A stretch of DNA of 64,000 nt from Cobetia amphilecti. GTDB lineage: Bacteria > Pseudomonadota > Gammaproteobacteria > Pseudomonadales > Halomonadaceae. Positions 56,737 through 64,000 of the stretch are shown in pieces (within the stretch, counting starts at the first letter, position 1; each line of letters opens with the position of its first letter). Below the pieces are notes generated by a model that saw only the letters and a list, made by a program, of their open reading frames with translations, did no database searches and was not told the origin of the DNA. The stretch is from NCBI RefSeq assembly GCF_020217465.1, contig NZ_CP084115.1, positions 1,426,001-1,490,000 of the forward strand. Direction: 5' to 3'. Position numbers and translations under genes: made by a program.

Positions 56737-57948
56737 TCAGCGGCGGTTGGACTGGCGACGACGGCTCTTGCTTGCGGACTTGGGGGCGTAGTCGCTGTTC
56801 GAGGCCGGTACCGCGAGCTTGGGCGCAAAGCCTTCCACGACTTCGCGTGTCACGAAATAGCCCAGGTGCTGCTCGATGGCGCACAGGTTGCGGAAGTCAT
56901 CACGCGAGACCAGCGAGATGGCTTCACCGCTCGCCCCGGCACGGCCGGTACGCCCGATGCGGTGGACATAATCCTCGGCGGCGTCCGGCAGGTCGTAGTT
57001 GACCACGCGCTGCAGGTCATCGATGTCGATGCCCCGCGCGGCAACGCCGGTGGCCACGAGATACTTGATGGTGCCGGCCTTGAAGTCGGCCAGCAGCTGC
57101 TCGCGCATTGCCTGGCTGCGACCGCTGTGGAAGGACTCGGCGGCGATGTCACGCTTCTCCAGCTGACTCACCAGCTTGGCGGCGCCGCGCTTGGTCTCGA
57201 TGAAGATCAGCGCCTGCTGCCACTGCTTCTCGTGAATCAGATGGCTCAGGAGGGCGGACTTGAACTCCTTGTCGACCGTGATCAGATACTGGCTGATATC
57301 CGGCGCGGTGACGTTCTCCGGTGCGACCATGATCTCGACGGCGTCCGTCACTGCGGTCTTGGCGAGTACGCGCACCTGGGCCGAGAGCGTGGCCGAGAAC
57401 AGCAGGTTCTGGCGCTCCCTGGGCAGCTTCTCGACGATCTTGTTGATGTCGGCGATGAAGCCCATGTCGAGCATGCGGTCCGCTTCGTCGATGACGAGGG
57501 TGCGTGTCTCGTCGAGATGGATCGCGCGGCGGGTCAGCATGTCCAGCAGGCGGCCGGGCGTCGCCACCAGAATGTCCACGCCCTCGATCAGGCGTTGTTG
57601 CTGGGGTTCGATCTCCACGCCGCCATACATCGCCATGGAGCTGACTTCCAGATACCGGGCGTAGTGCTGGATGTTGTCTTCGACCTGGATCGCCAGCTCC
57701 CGCGTCGGCGTCAGGATGACGGCATGTACGCGCTTGGCACGCACCTTGGGCGCTTGCTGCAGGGTCTGCAGTATGGGCAGCACGAAGCTTGCCGTCTTGC
57801 CGGTACCCGTCTGGGCGGCGGCGATCAGGTTGTCACCGGCCAGTACGACGGGGATCGCCTTCTCCTGGATGGGAGTCGGGGTCTGGTAGCCTTGCTCGGT
57901 GACGGCCTTGACGATGGAATCGCTCAAACCAAGGGCAGAAAATGGCAT
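56737..57948 (-). CDS. rhlE: DEAD-box RNA helicase, RhlE type
   Basis: 403 residues with all core motifs: Q motif (GYQTPTPIQ), AQTGTGKT, PTRELA, TPGRLLD, DEAD in VIDEADRMLDMGF, SAT, and HRIGRTGR. The tail after residue 380 is basic (KSRRRQSNRR), as in RhlE proteins. It unwinds short RNA duplexes in ribosome assembly or mRNA decay. RhlE is the best fit, but SrmB-like members are close. Confidence 0.9.
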   Translation of the reverse strand: MPFSALGLSDSIVKAVTEQGYQTPTPIQEKAIPVVLAGDNLIAAAQTGTGKTASFVLPILQTLQQAPKVRAKRVHAVILTPTRELAIQVEDNIQHYARYLEVSSMAMYGGVEIEPQQQRLIEGVDILVATPGRLLDMLTRRAIHLDETRTLVIDEADRMLDMGFIADINKIVEKLPRERQNLLFSATLSAQVRVLAKTAVTDAVEIMVAPENVTAPDISQYLITVDKEFKSALLSHLIHEKQWQQALIFIETKRGAAKLVSQLEKRDIAAESFHSGRSQAMREQLLADFKAGTIKYLVATGVAARGIDIDDLQRVVNYDLPDAAEDYVHRIGRTGRAGASGEAISLVSRDDFRNLCAIEQHLGYFVTREVVEGFAPKLAVPASNSDYAPKSASKSRRRQSNRR

Positions 57949-58123
57949 GGTGTCTCGACTTGTCTAGAGGGGGAGGGGCAAGCGCACATTCTGCGGCAAG
58001 GAATGTCTGGCGCAGTGATGCTCACTGTAGCCGAAAGTCCGCTGACGGCCCGGCGCATCATTGGCCATCGCTGCTCAGGCAGGGTAGCGAAGTGGCGGCG
58101 ATGGGCGCTGCGCGGCAACAATG

Positions 58124-58159
58124 AAAAAGCCCCGCCTACCTGAAGTAGACGGGGCTTTC
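58124..58159 (-). terminator. Terminator of the first-listed tRNA-Ser copy
   Basis: On the minus strand AGCCCCGTCTAC and GTAGGCGGGGCT form a stem (one mismatch) with U5 after it. The same element recurs at 58436-58470. Confidence 0.85.
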
Positions 58160-58170
58160 GGAATTCAAGG

Positions 58171-58261
58171 TGGTGGAGGGACAGGGATTCGAACCCTGGG
58201 TAGGCTATTAACCTACGCCGGTTTTCAAGACCGGTGCATTCAACCGCTCTGCCATCCCTCC
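58171..58261 (-). tRNA. tRNA-Ser (anticodon UGA), copy A
   Basis: 91 nt with encoded CCA. Acceptor stem GGAGGGA/TCCCTCC, anticodon loop CTTGAAA (UGA), long class II variable arm GTAGGTTAATAGCCTAC and T-loop GTTCGAATC are seen. Discriminator base is A. The sequence is identical to copy B about 310 bp away. Confidence 0.97.
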
Positions 58262-58435
58262 GACTCACGGAGCGAAATACTACCGAACCTGATGAGAATA
58301 GCAAGAGGTAAGCGAAGAAAAATCTTCGGAAAAGCCATCGCGGACAATCACTTGCAGCAGGATGGCGCCGGGGTGAGGCCGCCGGAGCCGCCTGCTGGCA
58401 CCAGACCATGAATCATGATCATGTGTCAGGCCACG

Positions 58436-58470
58436 AAAAAGCCCCGCCTACCTGAAGTAGACGGGGCTTT
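58436..58470 (-). terminator. Terminator of the second tRNA-Ser copy
   Basis: Same stem as 58124-58159, followed by U5 on the minus strand. Confidence 0.85.
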
Positions 58471-58481
58471 CGGAATCAAGG

Positions 58482-58572
58482 TGGTGGAGGGACAGGGATT
58501 CGAACCCTGGGTAGGCTATTAACCTACGCCGGTTTTCAAGACCGGTGCATTCAACCGCTCTGCCATCCCTCC
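58482..58572 (-). tRNA. tRNA-Ser (anticodon UGA), copy B
   Basis: Identical 91-nt gene. Its 3' flank with terminator and some 20 bp of 5' flank (ACTCACGG, GAAATACTAC) are also repeated, so the unit was duplicated in tandem. Confidence 0.97.
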
Positions 58573-58826
58573 GACTCACGGGATGAAATACTACGGATTT
58601 TTCAGTCAGGGTCAAGGGCTTAGCGTAAATTTCCTTGTCGTTCAGATGCTTGAAAGGTCGCACATGCCACAATGGCTGCGGAGACTGACGATGTCGTTGC
58701 CTTGCACGCGCCGGATGGTTGCCTCAATAGGGCTTTTCATCGTTCTGTCTCTTGATTAGGCAAACCCCTGAGGGCATGCTGGGGTCAAATCGATGAATCC
58801 ATCGTAGCAACCTGAGGATAGACACC

Positions 58827-59495
58827 ATGGCTAACAGCTCCTGGCAGGTCTCGCAGGATACCGCGAGCCGCTCGCTCAGTACTCACAAGGTACTGCGCAA
58901 CACTTACATGATGCTGGCAATGACGCTGCTGTTCTCCGCGCTGACAGCTGGCGTGGCGATGAGCATGGGCGTCGGCCGCATGAACATCTTCGTGCTGCTG
59001 ATCGGTGCCTACGGCCTGATGTTCCTGGTCCACAAGACCGCGAACTCCACCGCCGGCATCTTCGCGACCTTCGCCTTCACCGGCTTCATGGGCTTCACGC
59101 TCGGCCCGGTACTGAACGCCTACCTGAGCCTGCCCAACGGCGGCCAGCTGGTGATGACCGCGCTCGGCATGACCGGCATCACCTTCGCCGGCCTGTCCGC
59201 GGTGGCACTGGTGACGCGCAAGGACTTCTCGTTCCTGGGCAACTTCCTGTTCGCCGGCGCCATCGTGCTGATCCTGGCGATGCTGGCAGCGATGATCTTC
59301 AACATCAGCGGCCTGGCACTGGCCGTCTCCGCCGGCTTCGTGCTGTTCGCCTCCGCGGCGATCCTGTTCGAGACCAGCCAGATCATCCACGGCGGGCAGA
59401 CCAACTACCTGCTGGCGACGGTGAGCCTGTACGTCTCCATCTACAACATGTTCGTCAGCCTGCTGGCCCTGCTGGGCTTCGCTTCCGACGATTGA
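58827..59495 (+). CDS. yccA: Bax inhibitor-1/YccA family membrane protein
   Basis: 222 residues, seven hydrophobic segments. The end FETSQIIHGGQTNYLLATVS with SIYNMFVSLL is typical of YccA. In E. coli YccA is a substrate and modulator of FtsH in membrane-protein quality control. The position next to tRNA-Ser and tusDCBE is commonly seen in related gammaproteobacteria. A bidirectional-type hairpin follows. Confidence 0.93.
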   Translation: MANSSWQVSQDTASRSLSTHKVLRNTYMMLAMTLLFSALTAGVAMSMGVGRMNIFVLLIGAYGLMFLVHKTANSTAGIFATFAFTGFMGFTLGPVLNAYLSLPNGGQLVMTALGMTGITFAGLSAVALVTRKDFSFLGNFLFAGAIVLILAMLAAMIFNISGLALAVSAGFVLFASAAILFETSQIIHGGQTNYLLATVSLYVSIYNMFVSLLALLGFASDD

Positions 59496-59521
59496 TCGTC
59501 AAGCGAAGGAACATGAGACCT

Positions 59522-59553
59522 GCAAACGACCCCGCCTCGGCGGGGTCGTTTGC
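59522..59553 (+). terminator. Terminator of yccA
   Basis: GCAAACGACCCCGCC and GGCGGGGTCGTTTGC form a 15-bp perfect stem with a 2-nt turn. Confidence 0.85.
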
Positions 59554-59622
59554 GTTCGGGTGTCAGGTGGCGTGACTCGCGCTAGAATGGCGCCCATTCA
59601 TAAGCAGTCACACGAGGTTCGC

Positions 59623-60012
59623 ATGCGTTATGCTCTGGCCGTCTACGGCGGCCCCTACAGCCAGCAGGCCAGCCATTCGGCGCTGCGCTTTGCCGACGCC
59701 CTGCTGGCGCGCGGCCATCAGCTGACCACGGTGTTCTTCTATCACGATGGCGTCTATAACGCCGCCAACATGATGGCACCGCCCCAGGACGAGCCGCATC
59801 TGCGCGATCGCTGGCTGTCGCTTGCCGAGAACCACGCCACCCGCCTGCAGGTGTGTGTCGCGGCGGGGCTGAGACGCGGCATGCTCGATGAGCGCGAAGC
59901 GGCGCGGCATGGCAAGCAGGGGCATACCCTCGAGGCGCCGTTCGAGCTGACGGGGCTGGGCCAGCTGGTCGAGGCGACGCTGGACAATGACCACCTGATC
60001 ACCTTTGCATGA
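59623..60012 (+). CDS. tusD: Sulfurtransferase TusD (DsrE family)
   Basis: 129 residues. It opens with the DsrE-like MRYALAVYGGPYSQQASHSAL; the sulfur-carrying Cys lies in RLQVCVAAG near residue 78. TusBCD accepts persulfide from TusA and passes it to TusE for 2-thiolation of tRNA wobble uridine (mnm5s2U). First of four co-oriented tus genes. Confidence 0.93.
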   Translation: MRYALAVYGGPYSQQASHSALRFADALLARGHQLTTVFFYHDGVYNAANMMAPPQDEPHLRDRWLSLAENHATRLQVCVAAGLRRGMLDEREAARHGKQGHTLEAPFELTGLGQLVEATLDNDHLITFA

Positions 60013-60064
60013 CGTCATTTCTTGTCGTCACTGATGATGTCACTTATCGAGTGAGGAGCAGACC

Positions 60065-60475
60065 ATGAGCGATGTGATGACGGCGCCCCTGGCAGGCGAT
60101 GACGCCGGGATGGCCGCCGGTGATCTGCTGGTCATGCTGCGCCATGGCCCGCATGGCAGCAGCTGGCTGCGCGAGGGACTGGAGGCGGCGATGGTCGCGG
60201 CCGCCTTCGGGCGCGAGGTCGGGCTGCTGTTCACCGGCGATGGCGTGATGGCGCTGCTGGAAGGGCAGCAGGTCGGGCCGCTGGGGCAGAAGGGCAGTGA
60301 CAACCTGCTGGCGGCGCTTGAGATGTATGACGTCGAGCGCTGCTACGTCGATGCGGCGGCGCTGCGCGCACGGGGCCTGACAGCGCAGGATGTCACGCTG
60401 TTGCCGGTCACGCTGCTCGAGCACGACGAGGTGGTCGCGCTGACCACCGCGTTCTCGCGCGTGCTGAGCTTCTGA
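60065..60475 (+). CDS. tusC: TusC (DsrF family)
   Basis: 136 residues. The core LLVMLRHGPHGSSWLREGLEAA and EVGLLFTGDGVMALL shows the DsrF fold. It is a structural part of the TusBCD hexamer. GTGAGGAG stands before the ATG; 52 bp separate it from tusD. Confidence 0.9.
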   Translation: MSDVMTAPLAGDDAGMAAGDLLVMLRHGPHGSSWLREGLEAAMVAAAFGREVGLLFTGDGVMALLEGQQVGPLGQKGSDNLLAALEMYDVERCYVDAAALRARGLTAQDVTLLPVTLLEHDEVVALTTAFSRVLSF

Positions 60476-60596
60476 CACGTCACTGCCGCCAACGCTGGCG
60501 ACTGATATGCTCGCATCAGTTTCCTGATGCCATGTCATTGATATCTCTTGATTGATGGCCAGTGGCAGTCCCAGCTTCCCTTGCCTGGATAATTGC

Positions 60597-60887
60597 ATGA
60601 ATCTACATCTACTCAATCGTTCGCCATTCTCCAGCCGCATCCATGATGATGTGCTCAATGCCATGGGCCCGGAAGATCAGCTGCTGTTGATCGAGGATGG
60701 CGTCAATGGCGCCCTCGACAACGCCGAGCAGCACCTTGCCGGGCTTGAGGGGCGGCTGTTCGCGTTGCGCGAAGACCTCGAGTCCCGCGGCCTGCTGGGG
60801 CGCTGCGCGGAGAACGTCATCGTGGTCGACGTCGACGGTTTCGTCGCCTTGACCGAGGCCGCCGACAAGACCGTCAGCTGGTTCTGA
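60597..60887 (+). CDS. tusB: TusB (DsrH family)
   Basis: 96 residues, start MNLHLLNRSPFSSR and end in a Ser-Trp-Phe like many DsrH proteins. ATG 60597 is preferred to an upstream frame start at 60552, since it begins the conserved part. Forms the third subunit of TusBCD. Confidence 0.88.
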   Translation: MNLHLLNRSPFSSRIHDDVLNAMGPEDQLLLIEDGVNGALDNAEQHLAGLEGRLFALREDLESRGLLGRCAENVIVVDVDGFVALTEAADKTVSWF

Positions 60888-60942
60888 GGCGCCAGGCGCT
60901 TCTCCCTTTCAATTTTCATGCAAGACGTGAATCAGGATCTGT

Positions 60943-61296
60943 ATGGCCAGTAGTGAAACGGTGCGCACACTGACGCTTGATGGGCGTGATATCGGACTGG
61001 ATGCGGAAGGTTATCTGGTCGATCTGGATGACTGGAGCCCGGCGCTGGCGGAAATGCTGGCCGCCGAGGAGGGGCGTGAACTGACGCCGGAGCACTGGGA
61101 GGTGATCGAGGTGTTGCGCGACTTCTATCAGCGCTTCTCGCTCTCGCCGGCCATGCGCCCGCTGAGCAAGGCGATGACCCAGCGGTTTGGTCCCGACAAG
61201 GGCCGCTCGCTGCATCTGATGCGGCTGTTCCCGGACAGCCCGCCCAAGGTGGGCGCGCGCATCGCCGGGCTGCCCAAACCGACCAACTGTCTGTGA
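60943..61296 (+). CDS. tusE: TusE (DsrC family) sulfur carrier
   Basis: 117 residues. The swinging C-terminal arm ends in KPTNCL with the conserved penultimate Cys116; the core DWSPALAEMLAAEE and LTPEHWEVIEVLRDFY is typical. It hands sulfur to MnmA. Only the penultimate Cys is present, as in TusE, not the second Cys of DsrC in sulfite reduction. Confidence 0.95.
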   Translation: MASSETVRTLTLDGRDIGLDAEGYLVDLDDWSPALAEMLAAEEGRELTPEHWEVIEVLRDFYQRFSLSPAMRPLSKAMTQRFGPDKGRSLHLMRLFPDSPPKVGARIAGLPKPTNCL

Positions 61297-61501
61297 CGGT
61301 CAGCCGCATGCATGAGTCACCTTGCCCGTCGTGGTGCGCTGCGCTCAACGCGCAAGACCCGGCAGGGATGGCGACGTACGGCGTTGTCTGCGTTACTATT
61401 CGTCACAGCGTTGCGGTGTCGGCCAGGAGGCCGATGCTGCTTCAGGTCCCGCGACATGGTCGCAAGGGCATTTGAATTCAGGCGGACAAGAGTCGACTTG
61501 C

Positions 61502-62230
61502 ATGGGAAGAGCATTCCAGAACCGTAAAGAATCAATGGCGCGTACCTCTCTCAACAAGGCACGCGTGTATTCACGTTACGGGCGCGAGATTTACGTCTCG
61601 GCCAAGAGCGGTGGCCTCGACCCCAACGGCAACCTGAGCCTGCGTCGTCTCATCGAGAAGGCCAAGAAGGACCAGGTGCCGACTCACGTCATCGACAAGG
61701 CGATCGACAAGGCCAAGGGCACCGGCGGCGAAGACTTCGCTCTGGCGCGCTATGAAGGCTTTGGTCCGGGCAACGTCATGGTCATCGTTGATTGTCTGAC
61801 CGACAACAACAACCGCACCTTCGGCGAAGTCCGCACCTGCTTCAACAAGGGCAAGGGCAAGCTGGGCGCGCAGGGGTCGGTGTCGCACATGTTCGACCAC
61901 CGCGCCATCCTGGCTTTCAAGGGCGCGGAAGAGGACGAGGAAAAGGTCCTGGAAGCGCTGATGGAAGCCGACGTCGATGTCAGTGATATCGAGCTCGACG
62001 AAGGCATCATCACGGTTCTCGCGCCGACGACCGAGTACTTCAAGGCCAAGGGTGCGCTGACCGACATCTACGGTGAAGACCTCGACTTCGAAGTCGATGA
62101 GATCAGCTTCATTCCGCAGATCCATACCGAAGTCGGCGGCGATGATGCCGAGCTGCTCAACAAGATGCTCGAGCTGCTGGATGATTGTGAAGACGTGCAG
62201 CAGGTCTATCACAACGGCGAGTTCGTCTAG
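61502..62230 (+). CDS. YebC/PmpR-family regulator (YeeN branch)
   Basis: 242 residues. Start [16 protein letters not shown] is the YeeN-type form (the YebC branch reads MAGHSKW). Known members bind DNA or assist translation of polyproline stretches. The acidic third domain ([18 protein letters not shown]) is complete. ATG 61502 has only a weak AAGAG upstream. A perfect terminator follows. Confidence 0.92.
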   Translation: MGRAFQNRKESMARTSLNKARVYSRYGREIYVSAKSGGLDPNGNLSLRRLIEKAKKDQVPTHVIDKAIDKAKGTGGEDFALARYEGFGPGNVMVIVDCLTDNNNRTFGEVRTCFNKGKGKLGAQGSVSHMFDHRAILAFKGAEEDEEKVLEALMEADVDVSDIELDEGIITVLAPTTEYFKAKGALTDIYGEDLDFEVDEISFIPQIHTEVGGDDAELLNKMLELLDDCEDVQQVYHNGEFV

Positions 62231-62310
62231 GCCAGCGTCTTGAACGTGATGCGACTGACGGTTTCACGCTGACTGGGATGCGAATGTCAGTGTGAGAGGT
62301 CAGTCAGAGA

Positions 62311-62342
62311 AAAGCCCCGTCGGCATGCCGACGGGGCTTTTT
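62311..62342 (+). terminator. Terminator of the yebC-type gene
   Basis: AAAGCCCCGTCGGC and GCCGACGGGGCTTT form a perfect 14-bp stem, followed by more T residues. Confidence 0.92.
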
Positions 62343-62349
62343 CATGTCT

Positions 62350-62398
62350 CGACACTCTGCACGTATCGACACTCTGCACGTATCGACAGTACGCGCGT
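62350..62398. repeat. 17-bp tandem repeat
   Basis: CGACACTCTGCACGTAT at 62350-62366 and 62367-62383 are identical; a diverged third unit starts at 62384. It lies just past the terminator and before the end of the convergent gene. Confidence 0.8.
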
Positions 62399-62416
62399 CT
62401 CAGCAGTGCGCGCGCT

Positions 62417-63103
62417 TCAGCAATGTGCATGGTGCTGCGCTTGCGGGTCCGTCTCGCGTGGGTCCGCCATGCCACCCTTGACGCCATGCTTTACCAGCCA
62501 GACGTTGACGGGCCAGGCGGCGAGCAGCCCCAGGCTCAGGGAAATGATCAGCGAGTTCCAGAACAGCGGCTGGTGCATGCCGGCACCGCCCGCAAGCCAG
62601 AGGTCCACGGAAATCGCCACCACTTCCATCACCACGATGGAGGCCGTCTCGCTCTTGAAGGCATCACGAATCACCTGCGGCTTGTCATCACTGCCGCCCT
62701 GCAGCATCGGGCCGACCGTCAGCAGGAAGCCGAACAGGTAAGCGAAGATGAAGGTGATGATCGCGGTGGAGATATTGCCCATGGCCAACAGGCCCACCGC
62801 CAGGCTGACGCCGACGAATTCCCCCAGTCCGCAGCCCGAATAGCAGTGCGCGACGCTCCTCAGCCCCTTGCGGGCATCACCGTTGGCGGCGATCTGGCGC
62901 CGCCCGGCGAAACGATAGACCAGCAGTCCCACGACACCGGAGTAGAGCGTGGTCAGCCCCCACACCCACTTCATCATCGGGGCCAGGTGAGCATTCTTCG
63001 TGGTCAGGTCACGCACGACCCAGATCAGCGCCGGTACCATCAGCAACAGCCAGCACAGCAGCAGGCTCCAGTGGGAAAGTGACTCACGTAATAGATCTTG
63101 CAT
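62417..63103 (-). CDS. DUF4396 membrane protein
   Basis: 228 residues, about six hydrophobic segments. The family-type motif HCYSGCGLGEFVG is near residue 86, and the C-terminus is His/Cys-containing (QAQHHAHC), which together hint at metal binding. The function of the family is unknown. GGGGGT precedes the ATG. It is divergent from the secreted protease-like gene. Confidence 0.82.
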   Translation of the reverse strand: MQDLLRESLSHWSLLLCWLLLMVPALIWVVRDLTTKNAHLAPMMKWVWGLTTLYSGVVGLLVYRFAGRRQIAANGDARKGLRSVAHCYSGCGLGEFVGVSLAVGLLAMGNISTAIITFIFAYLFGFLLTVGPMLQGGSDDKPQVIRDAFKSETASIVVMEVVAISVDLWLAGGAGMHQPLFWNSLIISLSLGLLAAWPVNVWLVKHGVKGGMADPRETDPQAQHHAHC

Positions 63104-63383
63104 GGTGACCCCCGTAGAGTGGATGTCGCAGATGGCCGTGCGCCGATAGCAATACGCTGATAGCAGTACGCTGGTGGCGCGGCCCTCCTTGATAGCTGGT
63201 GGGGGCAGCGCGCCATATCAAGGGTGGCTGGTCATCGCCTGCTCGCAACCGCCCGTTGCTTCCGCCTGACAGGGTGACAGACGAGGGTGTGTTCTCACGC
63301 CTTGTTAACCTTGCCGCAAGCCTCCATGGTGAAGGATGTCGGGCATTGCCCTTGCAATGTCGCCACTTTTCCCAGGAGTCACC

Positions 63384-63980
63384 ATGTCGAGATACGCTGC
63401 TACATCCCTTGCGCGCGCCGCCCGTCAATTCGCCGGCGTCGGCTTGATTGCCTCGCTCGCCGCGCCAGCCGTGGCCCAGGCGGCAGACGACAAGGTCTTC
63501 GGCTGGGTGGAGAAGGCGACCATCGAGCCGTGGGGCGTGATGGTGAAGGCCAAGCTGGATAGCGGCGCACTGACCTCCTCGATGCATGCCGAGAATATCG
63601 AGACCTTCGAGCGTGATGACGAGGAGTGGGTGCGTTTCGATGTGGAAGTCGAGGACGAAGCCAAGGGTGACAAGGTCGAGAACACCTTCGAGCGCCCCCT
63701 GTATCGCGACCTGACGGTATCCGGCGCAGGCGGACGCGATACGCGCCCGGTGGTGCTGATGACGCTGTGCATGGGCGGCGAGCGCTACGAGGAGCAGTTC
63801 AGTCTGCGCGATCGTGACGGCATGAATTACCCGGTGCTGCTGGGGCGCCGCACCATCCAGAGCCTGGGTGTGCTCGATGTGCGCAAGACCTTCCAGACCA
63901 GCCCGGACTGTGCCGAGGACGCGCCGCTGCATCGCTATGAAGACAAGGAGTATTCCGATCGCATCGGCGCGGCGTCCTGA
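63384..63980 (+). CDS. Periplasmic retropepsin-like aspartic protease (ATP-dependent zinc protease family)
   Basis: 198 residues. Signal peptide with cleavage after AVAQA before ADDKVFGWVEKATI. The catalytic-type motif KLDSGALTSSMHA and GRRTIQSLG are seen, as in the RloA/RimK-associated retropepsin family. The old name zinc protease is doubtful; the fold is of aspartic type. CCAGGAG lies 5 nt before ATG 63384. The stop is within the window. The substrate is unknown. Confidence 0.88.
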   Translation: MSRYAATSLARAARQFAGVGLIASLAAPAVAQAADDKVFGWVEKATIEPWGVMVKAKLDSGALTSSMHAENIETFERDDEEWVRFDVEVEDEAKGDKVENTFERPLYRDLTVSGAGGRDTRPVVLMTLCMGGERYEEQFSLRDRDGMNYPVLLGRRTIQSLGVLDVRKTFQTSPDCAEDAPLHRYEDKEYSDRIGAAS

Positions 63981-64000
63981 TCATATGTCGCTCTGAACGC

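Noticed and set aside
58124-58595. Integrated element between the two tRNA-Ser genes
   Set aside because: The spacer is only about 170 bp, has no gene, and no integrase or attachment-like pair beyond the tRNA repeats is seen.

Overview
The window is 64 kb of chromosomal DNA from a GC-rich gammaproteobacterium, most likely a moderately halophilic marine member of the Halomonadaceae (Halomonas/Cobetia type). The reasons are the base composition, the NhaD-type sodium antiporter together with CPA1 and Kef-type cation antiporters, several osmolyte or organic-nitrogen importers, a full tusDCBE locus and gammaproteobacterial-type housekeeping genes. No taxonomic search was possible. No insertion sequence, prophage, CRISPR array, rRNA or plasmid gene was seen. 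About 58 protein genes and two tRNA genes are supported.

Layout. 1-5 kb: dsdA (cut by the window edge), a CBS-domain protein, and a peroxide-defence pair made of a flavoprotein disulfide reductase and a peroxiredoxin-glutaredoxin fusion. 5-5.6 kb: two small proteins. 6-10.8 kb: a polyamine-type ABC importer. 11-22 kb: a sigma-54 activator divergent from a seven-gene operon that resembles the rhizobial glycerol importer GlpSTPQUV but carries a predicted beta-helix protein between U and V. 22-29.5 kb: glycine metabolism (gcvP, gcvH, a sodium:alanine/glycine symporter, gcvT). 30-33 kb: a cold-shock protein, 3-oxoacid CoA-transferase scoAB and a LysR regulator. 33.5-39.8 kb: AlkB-like dioxygenase, PAP2 phosphatase plus glycosyltransferase, a LysM/LytM lipoprotein, an acyltransferase and NhaD. 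40-49 kb: an unknown protein, an EamA exporter, a Kef antiporter, glutaredoxin, YeiH with its LysR regulator, a YbfF-like hydrolase and an MFS protein. 49-52.3 kb: thiXYZ behind a TPP riboswitch. 52.4-58 kb: a kinase-like protein, a CvrA-type antiporter, a diguanylate cyclase and an RhlE helicase. 58-64 kb: two tandem tRNA-Ser(UGA) genes, yccA, tusDCBE, a YebC-family regulator, a DUF4396 protein and a secreted retropepsin-like protease.

Themes. Many genes serve uptake and use of small organic solutes (D-serine, glycine/alanine, polyamine-like compounds, glycerol-like polyols, acetoacetate-type acids, thiamine precursors). Four of the uptake genes share an A-rich AANAANAA element 17-29 nt before the start codon, the kind of site bound by Hfq/Crc in pseudomonads, which suggests joint catabolite control. 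The glp-like operon is the most interesting locus: it has a sigma-54 promoter match with upstream TGTTCA repeats, an AcoR-type activator with a His-rich N-terminus, two ATPases whose degenerate motifs are complementary, and the extra beta-helix gene.

Strong inverted repeats act as probable terminators at nearly every transcription-unit boundary. They support the operon limits given here.
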